23,257 bases of DNA from Acidimicrobiales bacterium (GCA_023261915.1 JALRFT010000028.1:1-23257); one strand, 5' to 3'. Numbered from the stretch's first letter, positions 15,773 to 23,257 are shown. A program made the numbers and translations. Notes: generated from the letters alone by a model not told the origin.

Positions 15773-17575
15773 ATGTCTGTGACCGATGAGGCGCACCGTG
15801 AAGCACTGAGGGAGCGGTACCGGGCCGAACGCGACAAGCGGCTGCGACCTGACGGTAACGACCAGTACCTCGAACCTGTTGGCCGCTTCGCTGATCTCCT
15901 CGACGATCCCTACACCCCGGTCGTGGAACGGTCTCCGGTCCGCCAGGACGTGAATGTGGCGGTCATCGGGGCCGGGTTCGCCGGCCTCGTGGTTGGCGCC
16001 AAGTTGAAAGCGGCCGGAGTCACCGACGTGCGACTGATCGACAAGGCCGGAGACGTCGGGGGGGTGTGGTACTGGAACCGCTACCCCGGGGCCATGTGTG
16101 ACACCGCAGCGATGATTTACCTGCCGCTGTTGGAGGAAACCGGCACGGTCCCGTCGGCCAAGTACGTTGCCGCACCGGAGATCCATGCGCATGCCCGGCG
16201 GATCGCCACGACCTTTGATCTCTATGACGGGGCACTGCTGTCAACGGGAATCACGGGCGTGGTGTGGAGTGACGATCTCTCTCGGTGGGTCATCACCACT
16301 GACCGTGGTGACGAATTGCGGGCTCGCTTCGTCACGACCGGCACGGGGCCCCTGCACCGCCCCAAACTTCCGGGCATTCCCGGGATAGAGGATTTCACCG
16401 GTCACGCCTTCCATACGAGTCGCTGGGACTACGAGTACACCGGCGGTTCGCCAATGGGTGAGCCCATGGCGAGGCTGGCGGACAAGCGTGTCGGCATCAT
16501 CGGCACCGGGGCGACTGCCGTGCAGTGCATCCCGCACCTCTCACGCAGCGCCGGGGCGCTCTTCGTCTTCCAACGAACCCCGTCGTCGATCGATATCCGC
16601 AACAACCACGCCATTGATCCCGACTGGTTTGCCGACTTGGAACCGGGGTGGCAGAAGAAGTGGTTACTGAACTTCACGACGCTGCAGACCGGCGGATTTG
16701 CCGATGAGGACCTCGTCAAGGATGGGTGGACCGACATCGCCCAGCGCATCCGGGACCGGGTTGTGGCCGATATCTCCAGTGGGGGGGAATTCACACCCGA
16801 CACCATCAGGCGGGCCTACGAGGAATCTGACGATGAGAAGATGGACGAGATCCGGGCGCGGGTCGATGCCGTCGTCAGCGATCCTGCGACGGCGGAGGCA
16901 CTCAAGCCGTGGTACCGCCAACTCTGTAAGCGCCCCTGCTTCCACGACGAGTACCTCGATGCCTTCAACGCCCCCTCCACCCATCTCGTCGACACCGACG
17001 GCAAGGGCGTGGAGCGCATAGATGCCACCGGAGTCTGGGTGGGTGGCCGGCACTACGAACTCGACTGTCTGGTTTTTGCCTCTGGCTTTGAGGTGGGGAC
17101 CGAGCAGTCCCGACGGTCAGGCTTTGAGATCGTGGGACGTAACGGACTGACACTGACCGAGCGGTGGTCCGACGGGATGGAAACCCTGCATGGCATGCAC
17201 GTCCACGACTTCCCCAACCTCTTCGTGGTGGGCATCACCCAGGCGGCCAACCTTATTTCCAATGTTCCTCACAACTACGTCGAGGTGGGGGAGACCATCG
17301 CCGCTGTCATCGCTCACGCCGAAGCGGAAGGGGCAGTGGAGGTTGAGGTGACCGTCGAAGCCGAGCAGGCCTGGGTCGAACTCCTTGAGGGGAACCCCAT
17401 GGCCTTCATGGGCAACATGGAATGCACCCCCGGTTACTACAACAACGAGGGTCGAGCGACGGGGCGGCGCGAGAGGCTCAATATGAGTGGCTACCCCAGT
17501 GGACCGATTGCCTACTTCGATTACATCGAGCGCTGGCGCTCGTCCGGCGACTTCGTCGGCCTTGAGTTTCACTGA
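15773..17575 (+). CDS. Baeyer-Villiger monooxygenase (FAD/NADPH, class B flavin monooxygenase)
   Basis: Inserts oxygen beside a ketone to make an ester or lactone using FAD, NADPH and O2. 600 residues; the ATG at 15773 has AGGGTGGGAG directly upstream. Order: about 60 residues of N-terminal extension; FAD Rossmann motif VIGAGFAGL (64-72); GGVWYWNRYPGAMCD (96-110), a standard block; the BVMO fingerprint FxGxxxHxxxW(D) exactly as FTGHAFHTSRWD (F208, G210, H214, W218, D219); NADPH Rossmann GIIGTGATAVQ (241-251); FQRTPSSID; and CLVFASGFEVGTE. The N-terminal extension resembles the longer BVMOs (of the cyclopentadecanone or steroid-acting type) rather than the shortest cyclohexanone type, so bulky ketones are plausible, but substrate is unknown. 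It is coupled to the GH1 gene upstream (16 bases) and converges on typA (49 bases). Confidence 0.92.
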   Translation: MSVTDEAHREALRERYRAERDKRLRPDGNDQYLEPVGRFADLLDDPYTPVVERSPVRQDVNVAVIGAGFAGLVVGAKLKAAGVTDVRLIDKAGDVGGVWYWNRYPGAMCDTAAMIYLPLLEETGTVPSAKYVAAPEIHAHARRIATTFDLYDGALLSTGITGVVWSDDLSRWVITTDRGDELRARFVTTGTGPLHRPKLPGIPGIEDFTGHAFHTSRWDYEYTGGSPMGEPMARLADKRVGIIGTGATAVQCIPHLSRSAGALFVFQRTPSSIDIRNNHAIDPDWFADLEPGWQKKWLLNFTTLQTGGFADEDLVKDGWTDIAQRIRDRVVADISSGGEFTPDTIRRAYEESDDEKMDEIRARVDAVVSDPATAEALKPWYRQLCKRPCFHDEYLDAFNAPSTHLVDTDGKGVERIDATGVWVGGRHYELDCLVFASGFEVGTEQSRRSGFEIVGRNGLTLTERWSDGMETLHGMHVHDFPNLFVVGITQAANLISNVPHNYVEVGETIAAVIAHAEAEGAVEVEVTVEAEQAWVELLEGNPMAFMGNMECTPGYYNNEGRATGRRERLNMSGYPSGPIAYFDYIERWRSSGDFVGLEFH

Positions 17576-17624
17576 GCGGCTTCTCCGCCCTGCGTCGATC
17601 GTTGGGGGACTGTTGGGGGAGCGT

Positions 17625-19460
17625 TCAGCTCTGGGCGTTCGATGCCCGTTTGGCCGCCCGGGCCCGCACTGTCGGATCCAGCTCGAGTTTGCGCAACCGC
17701 ACCGTGGCTGGGGTGACCTCCACGCACTCTTCGGCTGTGACGAACTCGAGTGCGTGCTCAAGAGACATCTCGACGGGGGGAGTGAGCCTCACCGTCTCCT
17801 CGGCCGTTGACGAACGGATGTTGGTGAGTTTCTTCTCCCGACAGATGTTGACGTCCATGTCGTCGGCGCGTGAGTTCTCTCCGACGATCATCCCGCAGTA
17901 GACCTCGGTGCCCGGGCTCACCAGCATCTTGCTGCGATCCTGGAGGTTCAACATGGCATAGGTGGTCGCCACCCCGGTGCGATCAGCAACGAGTACGCCG
18001 TTGGGCCGCGCCCGGATCTCACCCGCCCACGGCTCGTAGCCCTCGAACACATGGCTCAACACCCCGGTGCCCCGGGTCTCGGTGAGGAACTCGGTCCGGA
18101 ACCCGATGAGACCTCGGGAGGGGACGACGTAGTCGAGGCGTACCCAGCCGTGACCGTGGTTGACCATGTTGCGCATCGAGCCTTTACGGGCGGCGAGCAG
18201 TTGCGTCACTGCACCGAGGTGCTCCTCCGGTACGTCGATGGTGACCTGCTCAAAGGGTTCTTGGACCTTGCCGTTGACCTCCCGGGTGACGACCTCCGGC
18301 TTGCCAACCGTCAGCTCGAAGCCCTCTCGCCGCATGGTCTCGACGAGGATCGCCAGCTGTAGCTCTCCTCGAGCTTGCACCTCCCACGCATCTGGTCGGT
18401 CAGTGGGTCGGACCCGCAAACTGACGTTGCCCACGAGTTCGGCGTCGAGTCGGGCCTTGAGGAGTCTGGCGGTGAGTTTCGAGCCTTCACGACCGGCGAG
18501 CGGCGACGTGTTGATACCGATCGACATCGACAGTGCAGGCTCGTCCACGGCGATGACAGGCAGCGGACGAGGATCCTCGGGATCGGCGAGCGTCTCTCCA
18601 ATGGTGATCTCGGCGAACCCCGCAACAGCAACGAGGTCACCCGGCCCAGCGGAGTCGACTGGGACTCGTGTGAGGTGCTCGGTCAGGTACAGCTCCGCCA
18701 CCTTGGCCCGCTCGATGGTTCCGTCCGTTCGACACCACGCCACCTGCTGGCCGCGACTGATCGTGCCCTCCACCACTCGACACAGTGCGAGCCGACCGAC
18801 GTAGGGGTTGGCATCAAGGTTGGTGACCCACGCCTGGAGTGGGTGGCCCTCGGTATAGGAAGGGGCGGGAATGGTGGCCAGGATCAGCTCACACAGCAAG
18901 GAGAGGTCCGTTCCGGGTGTCGCCGGGTCGTCACTCGCCCATCCGTCTCGGCCGGAGCAGTAGACGATCGGAAAGTCGAGTTGGTCATCGCTCGCCTCGA
19001 GGTCCATGAACAGTTCGTAGACCTCGTCAACGACTTCGGACACCCGGGCATCGGGCCGATCCACCTTGTTGACCGCCAGAATCACGGGAAGTTCGGCGGC
19101 GAGGGCCTTGCGGAGCACGAAGCGCGTCTGAGGGAGCGGGCCCTCCGCAGCGTCGACCAGGAGCACGATGCCGTCGACCATGGTCAGGGCCCGTTCGACC
19201 TCTCCACCGAAGTCGGCGTGCCCCGGGGTATCGACGATGTTGAAGGTGGTGTCGCCCCAGTGCAATGAGGTGTTCTTGGCGAGAATGGTGATGCCCTTCT
19301 CTCGCTCGAGATCCATGGAGTCCATGACCCGCTCCGCGATGTCGGCGTTCTCCCGGAAGGCCCCCGACTGCCACAGCAGGGCATCGACCAACGTCGTCTT
19401 GCCATGGTCCACGTGGGCCACAATGGCGACGTTGCGCAGGTCAGAGCGGGTGGAAGGCAT
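17625..19460 (-). CDS. typA: Ribosome-associated translational GTPase TypA/BipA
   Basis: A ribosome-binding GTPase related to EF-G and LepA, involved in ribosome assembly and stress adaptation. 611 residues, standard for the family. Seen: G1 AHVDHGKTT (15-23), G2 region REKGITILAKNTS (53-65), G3 DTPGH (77-81), G4 NKVD (131-134), then domain II, an EF-G-like beta barrel, and the TypA C-terminal part including SRGLIGFRTEFLTETRGTG and a VVRLTPP-like block near the end. The start ATG at 19460 has no ribosome binding site; TACAGT ends 6 bases before it, so a leaderless transcript is possible. It lies downstream of the FAD monooxygenase gene on the same strand (30-base gap). TypA is a housekeeping gene and is probably native to the chromosome of the first part of the window, making it a useful anchor for taxonomic placement. 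Confidence 0.96.
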   Translation of the reverse strand: MPSTRSDLRNVAIVAHVDHGKTTLVDALLWQSGAFRENADIAERVMDSMDLEREKGITILAKNTSLHWGDTTFNIVDTPGHADFGGEVERALTMVDGIVLLVDAAEGPLPQTRFVLRKALAAELPVILAVNKVDRPDARVSEVVDEVYELFMDLEASDDQLDFPIVYCSGRDGWASDDPATPGTDLSLLCELILATIPAPSYTEGHPLQAWVTNLDANPYVGRLALCRVVEGTISRGQQVAWCRTDGTIERAKVAELYLTEHLTRVPVDSAGPGDLVAVAGFAEITIGETLADPEDPRPLPVIAVDEPALSMSIGINTSPLAGREGSKLTARLLKARLDAELVGNVSLRVRPTDRPDAWEVQARGELQLAILVETMRREGFELTVGKPEVVTREVNGKVQEPFEQVTIDVPEEHLGAVTQLLAARKGSMRNMVNHGHGWVRLDYVVPSRGLIGFRTEFLTETRGTGVLSHVFEGYEPWAGEIRARPNGVLVADRTGVATTYAMLNLQDRSKMLVSPGTEVYCGMIVGENSRADDMDVNICREKKLTNIRSSTAEETVRLTPPVEMSLEHALEFVTAEECVEVTPATVRLRKLELDPTVRARAAKRASNAQS

Positions 19461-19490
19461 CAGACGACTGTACGCCGTCGGCTCCGGGCC

Positions 19491-20645
19491 CTAGAACGGC
19501 ACCTGCATGCTCTTGACGATGCTGGAGGTCATCATCGTCACGGGGGCATGCTTCATGACGGCGTTGACCACAGCCGAGGTGGCGCCGTGCTTCACCATCA
19601 TCACCTTGGCGAGCTCGCGCGAGTCCTCCTGGTTCTTGTCCACGAGCTTGCGAACCCGCTGGCGCCACCGGGCGACGGCCAAGGGGGCGCTCGCGGCGTC
19701 GGCAAGGGACAGGTCGTAGGCCAGGGCGGCGGCGCTGCGCAGGGCATTGGACGCTCCCACCCCCGCGGTCGGCAGGAAGCCGATGCCGGAGTCGCCGCAC
19801 AGCGCCACCCGGTCGTCGAGGGCGGTGATGTCGGGCGCGCGCACGTCCTGCATGGGCCAGAGGAAGGGCTTGCTCCCTCCGGCCTCCCACAGGCCCGCGA
19901 TCGCACCCGCCGCGGGCGCGTGCTCGGCCACGGTGGACTGCAGGGCCGCGATGATCGCGGCCGGATCTGCGTCAGGTGACGGCGAGAGTTCACGTGGCAC
20001 CGCCACCGCCACGTTGATCCCCCGCGTCATCGGGTAGAGGCCGACGAACGCAGACGGTCCCCAGTACTCCGCGACCACGTCGGGCAACACGGCACCGGGC
20101 GGCGCCCACCACATCCAGGCGTCAAAACCGGTGTCGTGCGGCTGGACGTCGCCGAAGATCGACGCGCGCAGCGCACTGTGCATCCCGTCGGCGGCCACCG
20201 CGACGTCGCCCTCGAACGTCTCCCCATGCGCGGTGGTGACCGCGACACCGCCGCCCACCGCCTGCACGGCCACCGCGTGATGGCCGAAACGCATGGCACC
20301 AGCCGGGACAGATGACAGCAGCACGTCGATGATGTCGGCGCGCGTGACTCCGAGCATCGGGCCGAAGTCGGCGAGCAGCGCGCCAAGGTCCACCGTCTGG
20401 AGCAACTGCCCATCGGGTCCGTGGACCTCGTAGGTGGCGAAAGTCGTCGACCGGCGCGCGAGCTCACCGTACGAACCGAGGGCGTGGAAGACGGCACTGC
20501 CCAGGGGATACAGCCCGATGCCGTATCCCACCTCGCCGAACCCCTCGGCATGCTCGAGGACGACCACCTCGTGCGAGCCGGTGCGGCCCAGCAGCGCGGC
20601 GGTCGTGAGGCCCGCCATGCCCCCTCCGACGATGACGACCTTCAT
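19491..20645 (-). CDS. FAD-dependent monooxygenase, PHBH/salicylate-hydroxylase-like fold
   Basis: Probably a single-component flavoprotein aromatic hydroxylase or a relative; substrate unknown. 384 residues from the ATG at 20645. Seen: dinucleotide-binding GGGMAG (7-12), with an acidic end of beta-2 in VVLEHAEG (E31); the DG motif AVAADGMHSALR (D153, G154), as in group A monooxygenases; and the FAD ribityl block CGDSGIGFLPTAGVGASNAL (C283, D285). The usual GDAAH of this block reads GDSGIG, so the common Ala-Ala-His is absent. The last 50 residues (KLVDKNQEDSRELAKVMMVKH and on) form a helical tail. No membrane segment. It lies 39 bases after the Nudix-SRPBCC gene and 30 before typA, all on one strand. 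It may act with PobA on aromatics; a dehydrogenase-like or ketoreductive role is not excluded. Confidence 0.82.
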   Translation of the reverse strand: MKVVIVGGGMAGLTTAALLGRTGSHEVVVLEHAEGFGEVGYGIGLYPLGSAVFHALGSYGELARRSTTFATYEVHGPDGQLLQTVDLGALLADFGPMLGVTRADIIDVLLSSVPAGAMRFGHHAVAVQAVGGGVAVTTAHGETFEGDVAVAADGMHSALRASIFGDVQPHDTGFDAWMWWAPPGAVLPDVVAEYWGPSAFVGLYPMTRGINVAVAVPRELSPSPDADPAAIIAALQSTVAEHAPAAGAIAGLWEAGGSKPFLWPMQDVRAPDITALDDRVALCGDSGIGFLPTAGVGASNALRSAAALAYDLSLADAASAPLAVARWRQRVRKLVDKNQEDSRELAKVMMVKHGATSAVVNAVMKHAPVTMMTSSIVKSMQVPF

Positions 20646-20684
20646 GGCGCCATGATCGTGGATCCGCCCCGGGAACGGAAGGGG

Positions 20685-21590
20685 TCAGCCCGTGCGGCCC
20701 AGGTACGCCGCTAGCGAGTCGAAGTAACTCTCCATGCCGGCCTGCGCCATGGCTGCCTGTTCCGTCGGCATGTCGCCGTACTGGGCGAATCGGACCCACG
20801 TCCCGCCGGCTCGGGGTTCCATGTCGATGACGATGAGATGGTGCTCGGCCTCGTCGTCACGTGCCAGGAAGTCCGACTCCTGCTGCGAGTACGACATCGT
20901 GTGCGCGAGGCGGCGGTCTTCGGCCACCTCGGTGTAGCGACCCCAGAAGTAGGCGATGTGACCGTATGACGAGGCATCCACTGCCACGGCCCAGCGTCCG
21001 CCGGCCGTGGGCTCCGACACGACCGAGCCGGGCACGACGCTGAGGTCGGTCGGCGCGTACCACTCCTCGAGCGCCTGGGGACTCGCCCACGCCGACCACA
21101 TGAGCTCGATCGGCACGTCGAACGTGCGCTCCACGGAATACGCAAGGCGCGCCGCATGCTCGGGAGTGTCCATGGTGTCCGAGGCCAATTCACGGTCGGC
21201 CCGAAGGACAGCCACCGCCTCGACATCTGACTCCAGCCAGGCCACGTCGTCGAACTCCGCCAATGAGACCCACCGGACCGCGTCGTGCTGCTCCAGCGGT
21301 GCGGGTTCGCCGTCCACGAGGGTTGCGTCGTACAGGTGCAGGACGAGGCCCTCACCCAAGGGCCACTCCCCCGCCACGCGCCGGCCCACGGCGATCCCTA
21401 CCCCGAGCTCCTCGCGGATCTCGCGCACCAGCGCCTGCTCCTCGGACTCCCCCGGCTCGACCTTGCCCCCGGGGAACTCCCAGCGGCCCGCCACCTGAGC
21501 GGGGCGAGTGCGCCGGGCAGCGAGGAAGCGCCCGTCCCGCTCGATCGCTGCCGCGACCACGACCGTGACGTGCGGTGCAGCATCAGGCAA
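20685..21590 (-). CDS. Nudix (MutT-like) hydrolase fused to SRPBCC/AHSA1 domain
   Basis: Two domains in one 301-residue frame. The N-terminal half (about 8-135) is a MutT-like Nudix hydrolase: core VVVAAAIERDGRFLAARR and a full Nudix box G42-x5-E48-x7-R56-E-I-x-E60-E61-x-G63-V64, so it should cleave a nucleoside triphosphate (CTP- or oxidised-NTP-pyrophosphatase like). The C-terminal half (about 148-300) is an AHSA1-type START/SRPBCC domain: YSVERTFDVPIELMWSAWAS, then EEWYAPTD and ending GMESYFDSLAAYLGR, a lipid- or small-ligand-binding fold. They are joined by a very short linker around M140, which looks like the start of a formerly separate SRPBCC gene. The start is TTG at 21590, overlapping the end of the ACT gene by 8 bases. 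No ribosome binding site is clear, so translational coupling is likely. I do not know a named family with this architecture. Confidence 0.85.
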   Translation of the reverse strand: MPDAAPHVTVVVAAAIERDGRFLAARRTRPAQVAGRWEFPGGKVEPGESEEQALVREIREELGVGIAVGRRVAGEWPLGEGLVLHLYDATLVDGEPAPLEQHDAVRWVSLAEFDDVAWLESDVEAVAVLRADRELASDTMDTPEHAARLAYSVERTFDVPIELMWSAWASPQALEEWYAPTDLSVVPGSVVSEPTAGGRWAVAVDASSYGHIAYFWGRYTEVAEDRRLAHTMSYSQQESDFLARDDEAEHHLIVIDMEPRAGGTWVRFAQYGDMPTEQAAMAQAGMESYFDSLAAYLGRTG

Positions 21591-21960
21591 CGTCGATGCC
21601 CGCGTCCCGCCACGTCATCTCGGCCGCCTCGCCGGAGTCCGCGTGGACGAGGATGTAGTCGGTGTCGTACGTCGACACTCCCAGGATGCCGAGCCCGGCC
21701 TGTGCCAGCGGTGTCGTGAGCGACGACATGACGCCCGTCACGGAGAAGTCGATCGTGCCTGCCACGCGATAGGCAAGCCAGGGACCGACCGTGCTCTGGG
21801 CCTCCACCGCGTTGCCCGCATCGGTAATGATGCTCAGTTCGTCCCTTGATCGCGACACCGAGACGAAGGGCGATGCCCACACCGCTTCCGGGATGCTGGC
21901 ATCCGGAGCGAGGCGGTGGACGGCGTACTCGCCCGGGACCCTGGCCACGTGAATCGTCAT
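21583..21960 (-). CDS. ACT_7-type (CASTOR-like) ACT domain protein
   Basis: 125 residues, a small stand-alone ligand-binding protein. The ATG at 21960 has AGGA about 8 bases upstream and gives the family-typical opening IHVARVPGEYAVHRL. The middle reads ELSIITDAG then GPWLAYRVAGTIDFSVTGVMSSLTTPL (two short quotes of one ACT beta-alpha unit), followed by AGLGILGVSTYDTDYILV, the hallmark of ACT_7 proteins, and a final helix. ACT domains usually bind amino acids; here no catalytic partner is fused. A longer frame back to 22128 would add 56 Arg/Pro-rich residues that overlap pobA and was rejected. Its stop overlaps the Nudix-SRPBCC start, and pobA ends 58 bases upstream, so all four minus-strand genes may be in one transcript. 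Confidence 0.82.
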   Translation of the reverse strand: MTIHVARVPGEYAVHRLAPDASIPEAVWASPFVSVSRSRDELSIITDAGNAVEAQSTVGPWLAYRVAGTIDFSVTGVMSSLTTPLAQAGLGILGVSTYDTDYILVHADSGEAAEMTWRDAGIDVA

Positions 21961-22018
21961 GTGCACCATCCTGTCGGGCCCCCTGCCGGGCGTCCCGCCG
22001 GCCCTGCTCGCGGGCCTC

Positions 22019-23197
22019 CTACCGGGGCCATCCGGTGTAGGCCTCGGCGAGGTACGCCGAGCCGCGGTCGGACGAGACGATGCGCCTGAGCTCGCCGATC
22101 TGTCGACGTGCGTCGAAGGCGTCGCCATCCGGGCTCAGGTGCAGCATCTGCGTCATCCAGTACGAGAAGCTCTCCGCCTTCCAGATGCGGTCGAGCGCGC
22201 GCTCGGCGTACTCGTCGAGGGCATCCGTGTCGCCCGTCGCGAGGGCACGGGGGATGACGTCGGCGAGGACGGCGACGTCGGTGAGCGCGAGGTTGAGGCC
22301 CTTGGCTCCGGTGGGCGGGACAGTGTGGGCGGCATCCCCGACCAGGAGGAGCCGACCGTGGCGCATCGTCTCGTCCACATAGCTACGGAAGGGCAGCACG
22401 GACTTCTCCGTGATCGTGCCGGTGCGCAACTCGAATCCGTCGCCTGCGGTTCGCGCGACGAGTTCCTCCCAGATGCGGTCGTCCGGCCATTGCGCGATGT
22501 CCTCGTCGGGCGAGACCTGAAGGTACATCCGCTGCACCGTGGGGGTGCGCTGGGAGATGAGCGCGAAGCCGCGGTCGGAGTGCGCGTAGATGAGCTCCGG
22601 CGCACTGGGGGGCGCATCGGCGAGGATGCCGAGCCAGGCGTAGGGGTAGGTGGTGAAGTACTCGCGGCGCTCGGAGGCGGGGACGAGCCCCCGGCAGTAC
22701 GAGCGCGACCCGTCGGCTCCCACGACGATGTCGGCGCGCACCTCCTGCCGTTCGCCCTCGCTGTCGGTGAAGCTCAAGACGGGCGCCGTGAGGTGGTCCA
22801 CGACGGCCACCTCGCTCACCTCGAAGCGCACGTCCCCGCCGTCCCGCGCACGGGCATCTGCGAGATCGGCGAAGACGTCCTGCTGCGGGTACAGCCATAC
22901 GGCAGCGTCCACGAGGTCGCGGAAGTCGATGCGGTGGCCGCGCCCCCGGAAGCGGAGTTCGATGCCGTCATGCTCGTGCCCGTCGCGCAGGACTCGATCG
23001 GACACCCCCTCGTCGACGAGCATGCTCACGGCACCGGCCTCGAGGATGCCGGCGCGATTGGCCGTCTCGATCTCGTGCCGCGAGCGCTCCTCGACGACGA
23101 TGCTGTCGATCCCGCGCCGCCACAGGAGGTGGGAGAGCATGAGCCCCGCAGGCCCTGCGCCCACGATCGCCACGGTCCGTCGCTGGGCAGCGGTCAC
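22019..23197 (-). CDS. pobA: 4-hydroxybenzoate 3-monooxygenase (p-hydroxybenzoate hydroxylase)
   Basis: Converts 4-hydroxybenzoate plus NAD(P)H and O2 to protocatechuate, the entry to the beta-ketoadipate pathway. 392 residues, against 394 in the Pseudomonas enzyme. The GTG at 23197 has AGGA 7 bases upstream. Seen: FAD-binding AIVGAGPAGL (10-19), an RAGILEAGAV segment as in PobA, DG motif VVGADGSRSYCR, YPYAWLGILAD with the tyrosine equivalent to Y201, ALISQRTPT carrying the Ser and Arg (S212, R214 of the Pseudomonas enzyme) that bind the substrate carboxylate, GDAAHTVPPTGAKGLNLA (from G287), and a C-terminal EAYTGWP with the tyrosine equivalent to Y385. This set separates it from other group A hydroxylases. 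No ring-cleaving genes (pcaGH) are in the window. Confidence 0.93.
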   Translation of the reverse strand: MTAAQRRTVAIVGAGPAGLMLSHLLWRRGIDSIVVEERSRHEIETANRAGILEAGAVSMLVDEGVSDRVLRDGHEHDGIELRFRGRGHRIDFRDLVDAAVWLYPQQDVFADLADARARDGGDVRFEVSEVAVVDHLTAPVLSFTDSEGERQEVRADIVVGADGSRSYCRGLVPASERREYFTTYPYAWLGILADAPPSAPELIYAHSDRGFALISQRTPTVQRMYLQVSPDEDIAQWPDDRIWEELVARTAGDGFELRTGTITEKSVLPFRSYVDETMRHGRLLLVGDAAHTVPPTGAKGLNLALTDVAVLADVIPRALATGDTDALDEYAERALDRIWKAESFSYWMTQMLHLSPDGDAFDARRQIGELRRIVSSDRGSAYLAEAYTGWPR

Positions 23198-23219
23198 GCT
23201 CGCATCCTAAGGTGCGGCC
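23198..23219. promoter_or_regulatory. 22-base divergent gap with a shared palindromic ribosome binding site
   Basis: The gap holds the palindrome CCTAAGG (23206-23212). Read on the plus strand it supplies AAGG about 7 bases before the ATG at 23220; on the minus strand it supplies TTAGGA about 7 bases before the pobA GTG at 23197. There is no room for a promoter in the gap, so the promoters would have to lie inside the opposite gene. Confidence 0.35.
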
Positions 23220-23257
23220 ATGACGTGGTACTCAGAGATTCCGGCCCGGCGCGCACG
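23220..23257 (+). CDS. Start of a divergent gene, truncated by the window end
   Basis: Only the first 12 codons are visible (MTWYSEIPARRA), preceded by AAGG at a normal distance. The pobA neighbour in many bacteria is a regulator or transporter, but these residues identify neither, and no function should be assigned. The frame is open to the window edge. The ribosome binding site and divergence from pobA are the only support, so the gene is likely but not certain. Confidence 0.4.
   Translation, partial: MTWYSEIPARRA

Larger units (their letters stand above)
19461..23257. other. Block of distinctly higher GC than the rest of the window
   Basis: Hand counts of 60-base lines: 19861 and 21361 each give 47 G+C (78%), 20221 gives 46, 22801 gives 45, 21841 gives 40, 20701 gives 38; the edge line 19501 gives 34. 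Lines from the first part, 5221, 12241, 18481 and 19201, give 34, 36, 39 and 39. Codons ending in A or T become rare past 19,490. All complete genes here share one strand. Either a transferred segment or a contig join; the sequence alone cannot decide. Confidence 0.55.

Noticed and set aside
17601..17620. Direct repeat GTTGGGGGA twice, two bases apart, between BVMO and typA
   Set aside because: Nine-base repeat of simple G-rich sequence; likely chance, no associated element.
18375..19268. A 297-codon plus-strand frame opposite typA
   Set aside because: No domain is recognisable, and typA is certain on the other strand.
22008..22019. GC-rich stem-loops between pobA and the ACT gene as a terminator
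   Set aside because: Stems are only about five bases (GGCCC/GGGCC) and have no T-run; such pairings are frequent by chance at this GC content.

Overview
The window is about 23.3 kb of GC-rich, gene-dense bacterial DNA with no gene-free gap over about 200 bases. I saw no tRNA, rRNA, transposase, integrase or CRISPR array. Many GTG starts, a Tat lipoprotein, an LPSTG-anchored surface protein, a PPK2 kinase and Baeyer-Villiger/FAD oxygenases point to a free-living Actinomycetota. The first 19.46 kb feels most like Acidimicrobiia, but that is recognition by eye, not a database result.

Region by region. Positions 12-1154: a CmcJ/NvfI-like iron/2-oxoglutarate oxygenase, perhaps cut at the window edge. 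Positions 1235-2937 (minus): a dirigent/AOC-barrel-like lipoprotein followed by a bacterial pentameric ligand-gated ion channel homologue. Positions 3123-7435 (plus): DUF1330 protein, formylglycine sulfatase, subfamily-I haloalkane dehalogenase and a GH5-like glycosidase, probably at least partly an operon. Positions 7494-8936 (minus): amidase-signature hydrolase. Positions 9075-13445 (plus): a Tat-exported NodB-type deacetylase lipoprotein, then a 1119-residue surface protein made of a signal peptide, a glycosidase-like barrel, an eight-repeat PQQ-type propeller and an LPSTG sorting signal. Positions 13478-14314 (minus): polyphosphate kinase 2. Positions 14407-17575 (plus): a GH1 beta-glycosidase and a Baeyer-Villiger monooxygenase 16 bases apart. 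Positions 17625-19460 (minus): the translational GTPase TypA/BipA.

From about 19,490 to the end all complete genes are on the minus strand and base composition becomes clearly richer in GC (sampled lines mostly 63-78%, against about 57-65% before). These are an FAD monooxygenase, a Nudix-SRPBCC fusion, an ACT_7-type protein and 4-hydroxybenzoate 3-monooxygenase (PobA), with the first codons of a divergent gene at the edge. This block is either a transferred aromatic-catabolism segment or a contig join between two actinobacteria.

As a whole the first part reads as a heterotroph that attacks sulfated, halogenated and glycosidic organic matter (sulfatase, dehalogenase, GH5-like, GH1, amidase, BVMO), with exported carbohydrate-active surface proteins. 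The second part adds ring hydroxylation of aromatics. The least conventional items are the LPSTG glycosidase-propeller protein, the ion channel beside a lipoprotein, the Nudix-SRPBCC fusion, and the 22-base divergent gap where both ribosome binding sites share one palindrome.
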